Made by a program: the position numbers and the translations under genes
DNA from: Tethya wilhelma
Lineage: Eukaryota > Porifera > Demospongiae > Tethyida > Tethyidae
NCBI GenBank assembly: GCA_964030475.1
Contig: CAXIPT010000007.1
Coordinates: 1-64,000, forward strand
Reading direction: 5' to 3'
Length of the DNA stretch: 64,000 bases
Notes under the pieces: model-generated
Told to the model about the DNA's origin: nothing
The model's database searches: none
The model's input: only the letters and a program-made list of their open reading frames with translations
Shown: piece after piece, positions 32,592-44,203 of the stretch
Layout: each line of letters opens with the position of its first letter
Position numbering within the stretch: the first letter of the stretch is position 1

Positions 32592-34544
32592 TAACATGTA
32601 GCTGTAGCTAACAGGAGACTGATAGTAGCTGGAGGCTATAGGGTGTGTCTTCAAATCAGAGACTCACTCCTAGCGATCCTCAGCTCACAACAAAGCTATA
32701 TATGTAGAAAGTATACAGTGTACAAGTCAGCAGTTACTGTTTTGCAGCCAGTGGTACTGTCTTGTCAGCAACTTCTAGAGGCTATCTGGTTGTTAGGCTG
32801 TACACAGACAGTGAAATATGATATCTTTGCTTGGGAGATAAGGCACTGTCTCAACCTAGACCCCCCACAGAGTAACTAGAGAGACAGAGATGGAGCTATC
32901 TCAAGACAACAATGGTAATACTAAACTTGGACTCATACTGGGAAAGCAACAAAAGGTCACCTTAGCTGAGAAAAGGAGTAGGTAAACTTGGAAGTTGTGC
33001 CATAGTGTCCTCACATAGAGATTGGCCAAGTACCTCCCACAGCACACCCAGCATAGCAACTAGATCATTTCAATATTACATTACAGCACCTGGGACTTTA
33101 AAAGGAGCTGTAGGAACAACCTTCAGCTTCCCCAACAGCAGAGAATCAATAGGTATGTATTAAATGACAAAGAAAACTGGATTATCTGCGAACTGGATGA
33201 TATCTAGAGCAAAAAAAATGAGAGCATTTCTCAGGGAAAACAATGTTGAACAATGTGCAACCATTCAAATTGCTCCACCATTAGTTTCCATATGTGGACA
33301 TATAAAAATGTACCTAAGGAAATACCCATACCATAAACACTAGCACTAGACCACCCCAGACACACAGGGAAGAAGGAAGCAATTGTTTTATGTAAACAGG
33401 AGGGGCTTCTCCACACAGGTGTACACAGATGCCTCTAGAAGGTCACGATTTTTTATAATAAACAAATTATAGCTAAAAATGATTTTCTCCAAAAGCAGAA
33501 TAATTTCTCATCATCATAATTATCTTGGACAGAGAAATCAGAAGACCAGTCAGCACATATCAGAGGAAGGCTATGAGAAATTCAATCAAAACTTACACCA
33601 GTAGATTAATTGGCCTAAGAAGGAGCTACCTACTGGTACCAATTGGTAGTTTGTGTGTTTCACTTTGGTCAAGTGAAGAGTCCATTGTTTAGCCTAGCTC
33701 CTAGCTATAGCACCCTACTCTCATTAGCATACAATTATGGTGGACAACTATAAACAGAGGGGTAGGCTGCCTTCCAGCTGTAAATATTAGGCTTTGTAAA
33801 AGCAACAAAATGTCACATTAGCTAGTAACATAAATAGGAGCTGACAATATTAATGCAGAAATTGTTTGAGATGGGCTAAGTACCCCCCACAGCACACCCA
33901 GCATAGCAGCTAGATCAGTTCAAAGTACATTACAGCACCTGGGACTTTAAAAGGAGCTGTAGGAACAACCTTCAGCTTCACTAACAACAGAGAATTAATA
34001 GCTATGCATTCAATCATGAAAGAAAACTGGATTATCTGTGAACTGGATGACAAAAAAATGAGGGCATTTCTCAGGGAAAACAATGGTGAACAATGGTGCA
34101 ACCATTCAAATTGCTCTATCATTAGTTTCCATATGTGGACATATAAAAATGCATGTAAGGAATAATACCATAATACATGTACAGTGAACCTAGCACTAGA
34201 CCACTCGGACACACATGGGATGGAACAATCAATGGTCTTATGTAAACAGGAGGGGCCAGAGGCTACTGGCTGCAGCAGGTTGAGCAGCTAAAACTGCTTT
34301 CTTGTAATGGCAGCAGTGGCAAACTTTTCCCAACCTTCTATCTTCTCTGTCAGAGATATGGGTCATGCTGTGCCTATGTCAGTGGTCCCATGGTACAATA
34401 GAACACTGAGAGACATTATCCAGAGGTTACTAGTCACAGAAAACATCAAAATAATGATATGCATTGAACTTTAAAAGGAATGAATGCTTCAATTGAACAC
34501 ACACTCACACACTTGATCAATGGTGTAGCTAAGGTATAGCCTCA

Positions 34545-34616
<72 letters not shown>

Positions 34617-35979
34617 CCAGTGACTGGAGATGATCATACACAGACAATTGAAAGAGGATGACAATGCAAACAGCTACTAGGGAGTTGGAAAACTAAGACC
34701 TTCTGGAAATCAAGTCATGCACTGAATACAGAAGGGGAATGGCATTATCTGTGAACTGGACAATATATGCTGACCAAAAATGAGAGCATTTCTCAGAGAA
34801 AACAATGGTGAACAATGTGGGACCATTCAAATTGCTCTATCATTAGTTTCTATACATGGACATACAAAAATGTATGCAAGAACTAAGCACATAACAGGTA
34901 CTCAAAAAGAGGGGGTGACCCTTCAGAAGCTGTCAACTGTCTCTGGGTAAACTTCTCACTACACACATCAGACCAGAGCACTGGACAAGAAAATGTTTTC
35001 TTGAATTTGTTTTCTTGAATTTTTCAACTTCTTGTCTGGCCTAGCCCAGACTGAGGCATGTCTGGAAGACATTGCCAACACTCTTCATTGGCCATTCCTA
35101 ACACACAACAATAGCTAACATTGGGTGAGATACTTCAGTTGAATCTGTGCATTAACTGGCAATTTATGACATACTATTATAGCTATATAGTGGCAACCAC
35201 AGCTATATCAGGGGCACAGTAAGAGAGTAGGACCTGGTTACTAGGAGCCACCCCGTGATTGAGAGCATATCATGGCTGACACTGAGGGCACACACCAGAC
35301 ACAAACAAGGAGAAGTTCTTTGGAATGTTAAACTACTAGTATCTGTTAATATCTTTGTACAGAAATTTGTCTATGTAGAGGACTAGCTACACAAGGAGAT
35401 ACATTGACAACCATCTTCTGTTATTTTGTACAAGTAGGGCAGACACACTTGAGGGTTGTATAGCTGCCAGGAGAGCATTAGAACAGGACAAGCAGTAATG
35501 TCAGCTGAAGACTGGGAGGGCATCTGGTGTGAGAATGAGTGCTGAAATGAGATTCACCATGTTGCTAATACATAATTTATGCCAGTCACTTTTCTCACAG
35601 CTAACTATTGACTAGTGAGGGAAGTATGTGTAGCAAGCTGGGATGGCAACCAGAGGAGAATGTGTGCATTCCAATGCCATTTGAAATTTTGACATGAATT
35701 TTTAAGATATTCATCCCCCCCCCCCCTGTATTCTCAAACCAGGTCCATTTTGTCTGGAGTTCCTGACTAAAGTCCATCTGGTTTGAGAATGCCACCAGAA
35801 GTGAAATAATGAGATTCATGCAATATACTTTTTATATGAGGCAAAATAGCTAACTTTTGACTGGTAAGGCGTTGGAAGCTGGAAAAGCAACCAAAAGAAT
35901 GGAGAGAACAAGCACTTTCCAATGGTGCCTGAAATTTTGAAATCGGTTGGATATTTAGAAACTTATTCAATTTCTTCTN

Positions 35980-36016
<37 letters not shown>

Positions 36017-38227
36017 CCAGTGACTGGAGATGATCATACACAGACAATTGAAAGAGGATGACAATGCAAACAGCTACTAGGGAGTTGGAAAACTAAGACC
36101 TTCTGTGAAATCAAGTCATGCACTGAATACAGAAGGGGAATGGCATTATCTGTGAACTGGACAATATATGCTGACCAAAAAATGAGAGCATTTCTAGAGA
36201 AAACAATGGTGAACAATGTGGGACCATTCAAATTGCTCTATCATTAGTTTCCATACATGGACATATAAAAATGTATGCAAGAACTAAGCACATAACAGGT
36301 ACTCAAAAAGAAGAGGTGACCCTTCAGAAGCTGTCAACTGTCCCTGGGTAAACTTTTCACTACACACATCAGACCAGAGCACTGGACAAGAAAATGTTTT
36401 CTTGAATTTGTTTTCTTAAATTTTTCAACTTCTTGTCTGGCCTAGCCCAGGCTGAGGCATGTCTGGAAGACATTGCCAACACTCTTCATTGGCCATTCCT
36501 AACACACAACAAAAGCTAACACTGGGTGAGATACTTCAGTTGAATCTGTGCATTAACTGGCAATTTATGACATACTATTACAGCTATATAGTGGTAACCA
36601 CAGCTATATCAGGGGCACAGTAGCAGAGTAGGACCTGGTTACTAGGAGCCACCCCGTGATTGAGAGCATATCATGGCTGACACTGAGGGCACACACCAGA
36701 CACAAACAAGGAGAAGGAATTCTTTGGCATGTTAAACTACTAGTATCTGTTAATATCTTTGTACAGAAATTTGTCTATGCAGAGGACCAGCTAACACAAG
36801 GAGATACATTGACAACCATCTTCTGCTATTTTGTACAAGTAGGGACACACTTGAGGGTTGTATAGCTGCCAGGAGAGCATTAGAACAGGACAAGCAGTAA
36901 AGTCAGCTGAATTAAGACTGGGAGAATGATGATGGGGGGGAAATGAATATCTTTAAAATTCATGTCAAAATTTCAATGCCATTGGAATGCACCCATTCTC
37001 CTCTGGTTGCTATCCCAGCTTGCTACACATACTTCCCTCACCAGTCAATAGTTAGCTGTGAGAAAGTGACTGGCATAAATTATGTACTAGCAACACAGTG
37101 AATGTCATTCCAGCTTGTACAGTAAAACCTCCGAACAAAGGACACTTTGGGGACAACATAAAAATTCAGCTTGTTTGTCCTTTGTAGAGAGGCTGTACTC
37201 TTCTTGGAGGTTCTGTTTGTATTGCTACAATAGGGAATTGGAATATTTGGGAATCAAGAATCGTCCTTTGTTGAGAGGTTTATAATACAGTGTCCCTATC
37301 TCGGAGGGTTCACTATCGGAGGTTCTACTGTATTCTCAACCCAGGTCCATTTTGTCTAGAGTTCCCGAATAAAGTCCATCTGGTTTGAGAATGCCGCTGG
37401 AAGTGAAATAATGAGATTCATGCATTTCTTATGGGAAAAATAGCTAACTTTTGACTGGTAAGGCATAGAAAGCTGGAAAAGCAACCAAAAGAACGGGGAG
37501 AACAAGCGCTTTCAAATGGTGCTTGAAATTTTGAAATCGGTTGGATATTTAGAAACTTATTCAATTTTTTCTACGGCATTCTCTAACCAGATGGACTTCA
37601 ACCAACATCATTGCTGCCTGCATGGACTCCATACATCACTGAAGATAATGCTAAGCCTAGCTACCAAAGTGTAGTGCTCTAATTATAGGAAATACCTGTC
37701 CTATGACCCCACAGCCCTTCACTGTCTCCAGAGTGCCTGAGGCCACGCTGTATATCCTCCAGTGCCTGTCCCTCAGCTGGACTCTCTTCCCACTGTGGTT
37801 CTCAAGACGAATACTGTACCTGGAATGAGCAAACCCTCATTGTAACCATGGCAACCATCACATGACCAACGTACCTCCACCAGTGAACTTTGGACCCCTG
37901 GATCTCCCTGTGTCCCATGTAGAACGGCATGACGGTGACTCTGATGTTGAGGGTGGTCTCATGATGGACGTCTGTCAGCTCCAGCCAGGGGTGGTTCTTC
38001 TGCCTCCAGGCATTCAGCACCTCTCTGGCCACAAAGGGAGCTCCTGTGGTTATTGAAGAATGTAGCTAGAGTGCCGGAGTCATTTCTGATGTGAATACAT
38101 ACCATCTTTCTCACTTGAAGGAGCAAAGAACTGGTTGAACAGCTCGTGGTTGAACGGCTCTGAATTGGAGCTAGTATAAGGTATGATGTCATCATGACTG
38201 ACATAGTCTAGTCCTGAGTCATTACAT

Positions 38228-38272
<45 letters not shown>

Positions 38273-38273
38273 N

Positions 38274-38329
<56 letters not shown>

Positions 38330-39036
38330 CGTTTGCTATGTGGATGTGTGTGGGTGCATGTTTTGTAAAGAGAGAGAACATGTTTTGCTGTGTGTGTGAT
38401 GGTGTATGACAGTGGTTGGTCCTTACCAGGAAGAGAGTACAGGGAGGGGTCGTTGGGACTGGCTAGGAAGGTTATGGCCTCAGGATGTGTTCGCTGATGA
38501 AGGAAGGAAGAATGGAAGTTCATTTCCTTTACTGGTTATGTAATGGTGCTCACAATATAGGGGAAGTCCCTGTGATCAATGAGTGCCTGATAGTAAGCCT
38601 TCGACTCAGGTTCAAATCCTTTGATCTTATCGTAAGTGACTCCGCCCACATCCCACGATGATGGACTCTTGTCGGTCTCTCCATAAACGTCCCGGTTAAA
38701 CACCCGGGCCATCCACGGGAATAAGACCACCCCTCGGTAGCCAAACACTCGGTGCAGGAAGAACTGCAGACAACACATCAACTATTAGTGGCCATCACTA
38801 GCAGCAGAGGTTAATGGTGGGTACCTGACCAGCCTGGTAGTAGCCATTGGAGTGAGGAGACTCCAACCTGCCAACCTCCACCAGTCTACAGAGATATGAG
38901 AGACCCGTGAACCCATATGACATAGCTACTAGCACACAGTTCACCTGGAGTTGGGTAGTCTGGCTGTAGTTCTGTACTGCTGTCTCTCCAGACGGCTCCA
39001 ATTCACTGCTCTTCTCCTACAGCAAGCGTGCATCAT
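31524..39036 (-). CDS. POLDIP2: POLDIP2 (PDIP38): YccV-like and ApaG-domain mitochondrial protein
   Basis: POLDIP2 binds DNA polymerase delta and PCNA, and in mitochondria acts with CLPX and metabolic regulation. Eight coding exons run from 39036 to 31524. The N-terminus MMHACCRRRAVNWSRLERQQ is arginine-rich, as expected for mitochondrial import. The YccV/HspQ-like domain has RVFGYRGVVLFPWMARVF, HRDFPYI, GLDYVSHDDIIPYTS. The ApaG domain has NIRVTVMPFYMGHREIQGSK, RLENHSGKRVQLRDRHWRIY and QPAFQYSSHVSLESPNGHMW. Exon 7 ends at 37696 and exon 8 occupies 31700-31524, so the last intron is 5,995 bp, far above the local norm. An N at 38273 sits in a GA repeat intron. Another domain reading is unlikely. 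Confidence 0.93.
32940..34260. repeat. Two diverged direct copies of an about 480-bp repeat
   Basis: About 32940-33420 and 33790-34260 share long matching stretches, for example GCACCTGGGACTTTAAAAGG and AGCTGTAGGAACAACC, and the block ending in the CATTTCTCAGGGAAAACAATG word. The visible divergence (substitutions and small indels) is greater than between the haplotype copies, so this is an older duplication or repeat family. Confidence 0.7.
34546..34615 (+). repeat. (CA)n microsatellite, about 35 units
   Basis: This uninterrupted CA run lies just before GCCAGTGACTGGAGATGATC. The same junction recurs at 35980-36015 after the N, which marks the left edge of the repeated segment. Confidence 0.9.
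34616..35530. repeat. Segment repeated at 36016-36925 across a contig join
   Basis: About 910 bp starting GCCAGTGACTGGAGATGATC is nearly identical to 36016-36925, with few substitutions and small indels (GAAGTTC against GAAGGAATTC). An N at 35979 lies between the copies. The best reading is two haplotypes of the same intron segment. Confidence 0.8.
35540..35727. repeat. Left arm of an inverted pair (other arm 36934-37110)
   Basis: The left arm ends AAGATATTCATCCCCCCCCC. The right arm begins GGGGGGGAAATGAATATCTT and ends near GCATAAATTATGTACTAGCA. They are reverse complements with a few changes, separated by 1.2 kb that includes the N at 35979. Both copies are preceded by the repeated segment and followed by the AAGTCCATCTGG element, so the segment appears inverted between two alleles. 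Confidence 0.75.
35770..35978. mobile_element. 'AAGTCCATCTGG' MITE, copy truncated at the contig join
   Basis: The copy begins AAAGTCCATCTGGTTTGAGA and matches 37372 onward until TTCAATTTCTTCT, where the N at 35979 removes the right end. Confidence 0.75.
37120..37330. mobile_element. Pogo/Tc1-like MITE with CAGTRRAACCTC ends, copy b (POLDIP2 intron)
   Basis: The element is 211 bp, is the reverse complement of the copy at 29723-29931, and is flanked by TA on both sides. The ends read CAGTAAAACCTCCGAACAAA and TATCGGAGGTTCTACTG. The matching position of the neighbouring haplotype copy (near 35727) lacks it. Confidence 0.85.
37372..37598. mobile_element. MITE with AAGTCCATCTGGTTTGAGAA ends, complete copy
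   Basis: The element is 227 bp and non-coding, with 24-bp inverted ends: AAGTCCATCTGGTTTGAGAA at the left, and TTCTCTAACCAGATGGACTT at the right (one mismatch when complemented). I see no clear target-site duplication. Relatives are at 35770 and 1793. Confidence 0.8.
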
Positions 39037-39204
39037 TGTATGGTAAGGGGTCGGCAAACCAAGCGCGTATCAGGTCACGTGATCGGCGGGAAGTTAGTCA
39101 AATTAGCGACCACTACCGTCCTGTGTAGCCGTACATAAAGTGACAGTGGTGGGAATCCAAGGAGAACCAGTTTACATGAACCGAAACGACTCAGAGAGGG
39201 AGCC
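39037..39204. promoter_or_regulatory. Divergent promoter of POLDIP2 (-) and TPST (+)
   Basis: The 168 bp between start codons contain a CACGTG E-box within GGTCACGTGATC (39076-39081). Adjacent is GGCGGGAA (39085-39092), an E2F-like word. Both are direct sequence matches; their use as a promoter is inferred from position. Confidence 0.55.
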
Positions 39205-40240
39205 ATGTTTACCAGCAAGATGATGAGAGTGTTCCTGGCTGTGAGTCTCGCCATAAACGGTCTCCTGCTAGTGAAGATGGTCTACGAGAACAGGTGTAGT
39301 GTGACCCCATCTGTCCCCCCACAGCCCTCTGTCAACACCAGCCTTGAATCAAAACCCCTGGTGTTCGTGGGAGGTGTTCCTCGTAGCGGCACAACCCTGG
39401 CCCGGGCCATGCTGGACGCCCACCCCGACATACGGTGTGGAGAGGAGACGAGAGTGCTGCCCCGGATTGTGAGCATGAGGAGCAAGTGGGACCGGTCCGA
39501 GAAGGAGCACCAGAGGCTCCTGGAGGCGGGGCTTGATGGGGACCTCCTGGACAAGGCCACACGGGCATTTGTATCTGGTATAATTGAAGGCCACGGGGAG
39601 CCGGCACCCTACCTCTGCAACAAAGACCCTCTACTGTTGAACTATATGACCGATTTGAGACGGATCTACCCTAAGGCAAAGTTTGTCCTGATGGTGCGCG
39701 ATGGGAGGGCCGTGGCCTACTCCATTGTGAGCAGGAACGTGACCATCACGGGCGTGGACTCCAGGAGCTACCTGTCAGCCGCCCTCTTCTGGAACAAGGT
39801 GGTGTCCAGGATGACCACCGACTGCCGCATACTTGGCTCCCAGCACTGCCTCCAGGTGTTCTACGAGAACCTCGTGGAGGAGCCAAAGAAATGGATGGAG
39901 AAGATCTTGAGTTTCCTGTCCATTCCGTGGCACGAGAATGTCCTCCACCACCACGAGCTGATTAACAAGGAGGTGTCTCTCTCCAAGTAAGTCTCTCTCT
40001 CTTCCTGTGTCTTGTATGGGCCCACTCACTTCCTCCCTCAGACAATGGTGTGTGTGTGTGTTACATGTCACTCACTCTAGTGTTTCCTACACCTTCAGAA
40101 TGGAACCCTCATCAAGTCAAGTCAAGGAAGCCGTCAACACAGCTGCCATTGAGAAATGGAGGAAGAAACTGCCACTCAAGGTTCAGAAGAAAATCTACGC
40201 CGAGTGTGACATGCTTAAGGAACTGGGCTATGCCATGTGA
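39205..40240 (+). CDS. TPST: Protein-tyrosine sulfotransferase (Golgi)
   Basis: TPST transfers sulfate from PAPS to tyrosines of secreted and membrane proteins in the trans-Golgi. Two exons (39205-39986 and about 40099-40240) encode about 308 residues. It is a type II membrane protein: MFTSKMMRVFLAVSLAINGL is the anchor. The PAPS-binding 5' loop is GVPRSGTTLARAML (residues 57-70), the catalytic glutamate lies in CGEETRVLPR (residue 80 or 81), and the 3'-phosphate region is LMVRDGRAVAYSIVSRN. The C-terminus has IEKWRKKLP and ECDMLKELGYAM, a family ending. Vertebrates have TPST1 and TPST2; this is likely the unduplicated ancestor type. Confidence 0.95.
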
Positions 40241-40753
40241 CCAGTCATGTGACCTAATCATCAGCCACGTACATGCCATACAGATCATTCATTTTATACA
40301 TTCTCTTATTTTTTTATAGTTTTATTTTTCTATCATAATTTATGTTAGTGTGAGTATATACATGCAGAACATAATATATTGTGTGGAGGCTCTATAGCTG
40401 TACATGCGGATTGACTGACTGACCATTTTATGAAAAATACGCACATAGCACATCAGCTAATGAATTGCTTGAACACCCAAATCACATACAAGTGGCATGC
40501 AAATAAGGTGGTAGTGTACCACTGACACAATTGAAACGACACAGTAGTTTACATACCATTGTGCGTACATCAGTGAGACTGAGTGAATGGAAACAATATA
40601 ATATTATTATAATTAATTCACATGTTACAATAATAGCATTTGGAGGATTAAAAATAATCTATGTTTGCCAGTAAATCATAAAAATCCATCAATGAATTGC
40701 TAAAGAGTGTACACCAGCTGCCCCTGTGATAGTTAGAACAATGTCAGCTGCTA
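40241..40753. other. Intergenic region between convergent TPST and SGSM
   Basis: A/T-rich sequence with no gene. It contains TPST 3' sequence with a TCATGTGACC word just after the stop, and A/T stretches near 40300-40340 that could serve 3' end formation. Confidence 0.55.
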
Positions 40754-41623
40754 CTAGCTGTCCTTCTTGATGAGAGCAGCTTGTAGGTCAGTGATGTCTT
40801 GCTGGGCCAGGAGAATGCTCTGGCTGCAGTTGATGGCCCTCTTATCAGCCAGATCTACAGACACAATGGGATTACATCATAATGACATCATCACCGCCAC
40901 ATCGCTGACTGTCTTACCAGTGAACAGGTTGAGGATGTCCGAGGGATCGAGATGAGCATCCATGATGGCCATCCTAATGGAAGGGAGAACCAGTGACCTT
41001 GGTTTTACCTTAGAGACAATAATTTTTATCTTACTTGAACTGTTTCATGATGGCGAGGGCAAAGAACTCCTCGAAATGGTTGGACACTCCCAGCCTGGCG
41101 GCCCACACCACCTCCCACAGGTGAAACACATCATCATACCCAAACTCTACACAACAAGTGGGTGGAGCTAAGTCTCAAAAATGGGTGTGATTTGAGAGTG
41201 TGCATATGTACCTCTTTTGAAAGTGACCAGCAACCATCGATAGCAGTAGAAGAGCCCGTCCCCCATGGGGCGCTCCGACAGGTACTGGAAGTAGTCCGGC
41301 TCCATTACCTAATCATGACACACACACACGATGTTACCATGGTAACAAGAGAGAGAGAGAGGGGGGGGAGAGACTCACTTGCATGAGAGCCTGTATGTTA
41401 GCAAGGCGTGTGTTCATGCCCGTGTTGGGAGGGAAGAGCTTGATGGCTGACTCCATTAGTCTCAGGTAACAGATGTAGGCCAGTACCTCATCGCCCATGA
41501 CAACCAGGAGAGGAGCCAGGAGGTCACACATCCCCTGAGAGTAGCCCTCGTTGATGTGAGTCCACACATAGCAACAGACCACATTCCTCAGCTTCACAAG
41601 ATTACCACTCTCCTTGAAGTACC

Positions 41624-41680
<57 letters not shown>

Positions 41681-42444
41681 GAGAGCTTGTACTGACAAAA
41701 GAACAGTAAATTAAAAGGGTTATGTGTGTGTGTGATGACCTACCAGTAGTCCCTGTCACAGCGAGGGATGTCCTTGTCGATGTTGAACAGCTCCTGTACA
41801 AACCACTGACCTTTAGCGTCCAGCTTCACCGAGGGAGTTCGCAACGACTGTAAGTCATGTGATCTCAGTTGCTGGGATAATGAGCTGTTCCCTGTGTCAT
41901 GTGACAGTCCCTCTGTTTCAAGGTCAGGGGGTGTGGCAGATATGGATGAAAGTGTTGGAGAAATTTCACCCGATTCCCCATTCTCCATTACACCATTGGT
42001 TTCCATAGCAACAACAGTCTTCTTCTCTATTTCTTTATTTCTTGCCTCCACGTCCGTCCATTCTTGCAGAGTTCTGTGATAACTGAGGGCAGCCTCGCTC
42101 AAGATGGCTGCCTGCTGGTCTGCAGTGGAGCCCAGCGGGAACACGCCCAGGAGGAAAGGCCACACCTCCTTCCTGATGTCATGCTCCACCCCTCTGTGGT
42201 AGATGGCCTTCACTGCCAGTGGCTCCTGGGGGTGGGGTGTGAGAGAGGTGCATGTTAGACAAGGCCAGAGGTCAACATGCTAGCAGCAATAACTTACATT
42301 CTGTGTCCTCTTAAACTCCGCCCACTCTTGGCTGGTGAGACACTGGTGGGTGTGGCCTGAGTGTTCAGGATAGTGGACGTCAGTGCTGACCATGTGAGAG
42401 ACGGACTTCCTAACTTTCAGCATGTGACGGCAGTAGGAGAGCCC

Positions 42445-42481
<37 letters not shown>

Positions 42482-42938
42482 GAGAGGGAAGGAAATGCTA
42501 TTACTATAGCACACACACACAAATACAACACTCACAGCTGTAGAAGTATCTAGCCAGCAGCTGCTTGGAGACCTTCAGTTGAAACTTCTCCCAGTCTCTC
42601 TTAGCCAGGGAGCCTGGCTTCTCTACCGTCACTTCCAAAGGTGAAAGGTCATCTTCGGACTCTGAGCTGGAAGTGGAGTCCAGTGGGTCTGCCGTGGGAG
42701 CATAGGGGGTGAGGTTGAGGGGGAGGAGCCTCGGAGGCTGGGTGGCTTTGAGGACCACCCCTTTGTTCTCTTTACCCCCCGGGGTCTGATTCAAGGGGGT
42801 GCTGTAGCGAACCCTGAACACTTGGTTCCACACTTCCATTGAATCAAACCACTCCCCCTTGTCCTCCTTGTTGCCATGGTGATGACTGGCACTGCGGATT
42901 GATGCACCACGTTTCAAAGAAGAGGCTTTCACCTAATG

Positions 42939-42985
<47 letters not shown>

Positions 42986-44140
42986 AGAAAACAGTCATGA
43001 TCCGTTCCTAAAAATGATGTCTCTGTTGTGATAATTATAATTGCTGAGTGCCCCAGCACAAGGCATGTATTATTAATTAATTGTACAGGGTTAAAAATTC
43101 TGAAAGTAGCAGCCAATTAAGTGTCATAACTGCGCGAGAAGTCTTCAACCTACAGGTCCGAGGTCGGGGATTTGCAACTGACGTTTTTTTTCCTTCTCTT
43201 CTTTATCAATATTAAATCAATTATTATAGATTATTAAAGTATAAAGATGAAAGAAGCCTCATTGTTTCACAGCCAGCACATGTGGCACAGTGGTTAAGGC
43301 GTTACACCAAGAGCGCCCACTGTAACCAGGTGTGCGGGTTCGAGTCATCCTGCGGGAGCTCTGACTCACCTCAGCCTACATGCCTGTATATGGCATGGCC
43401 CGAAAGGGGGGACCAGTGTACCGAAGGCTGTTGGTCACTGGGTCGGGATGATGAGAACCTGCCACCTGCTGAATGTGGGATGTCTTGGAAGCTAAGACTG
43501 AGTGGCTTCCTCTGTGCTGGCCTTTTTTTTTTCCTCTTTTCCCTTTTTCTTTTCTTTTATTTGCTAGCTAATTGGCTGTTTTCAAGAGTTCTTTTATTGA
43601 CCTCATTTTTTTTACTCTTCAAATTGATTGTTTGTAAAATTATTGCTATTAGCAAGACATTCTAGTGCTCTCTAGCCACTGAGTGCTCACTGGTTGTGTT
43701 ATCTAGCTAACACCAGAAGAGGCGAGAGTTACTAGCCTGCTCGCTGTATATTGCAGAATGATCACGATTACCAGTAATCAGCNAAACTTCTCCCAGTCTC
43801 TCTTAGCCAGGGAGCCTGGCTTCTCTACCGTCACTTCCAAAGGTGAAAGGTCATCTTCGGACTCTGAGCTGGAAGTGGAGTCCAGTGGGTCTGCCGTGGG
43901 AGCATAGGGGGTGAGGTTGAGGGGGAGGAGCCTCGGAGGCTGGGTGGCTTTGAGGACCACCCCTTTGTTCTCTTTACCCCCCGGAGTCTGATTCAAGGGG
44001 GTGCTGTAGCGAACCCTGAACACTTGGTTCCATACTTCCATTGAATCAAACCACTCCCCCTCGTCCTCCTTGTTGCCATGGTGATGACTGGCACTGCGGA
44101 TTGATGCACCACGTTTCAAAGAAGAGGCTTTCACCTAATG

Positions 44141-44203
<63 letters not shown>

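Larger units (their letters stand above)
31701..37695. other. Giant last intron of POLDIP2, packed with repeats
   Basis: No independent gene is seen. The intron holds five diverged copies of one repeat block (about 32100-32240, 33180-33320, 34020-34160, 34740-34880 and 36135-36285). They share the word CATTTCTCAG...GAAAACAATG followed by CAAATTGCTC and TTAGTTTCCATA. Other contents are long CA tracts, a contig join (N at 35979) with about 900 bp repeated on both sides, two MITE types, and a 180-bp segment in both orientations. Confidence 0.7.

Noticed and set aside
43283..43350. Functional tRNA gene
   Set aside because: Boxes A and B are good, but the acceptor and T stems do not pair properly and an unrelated body follows.
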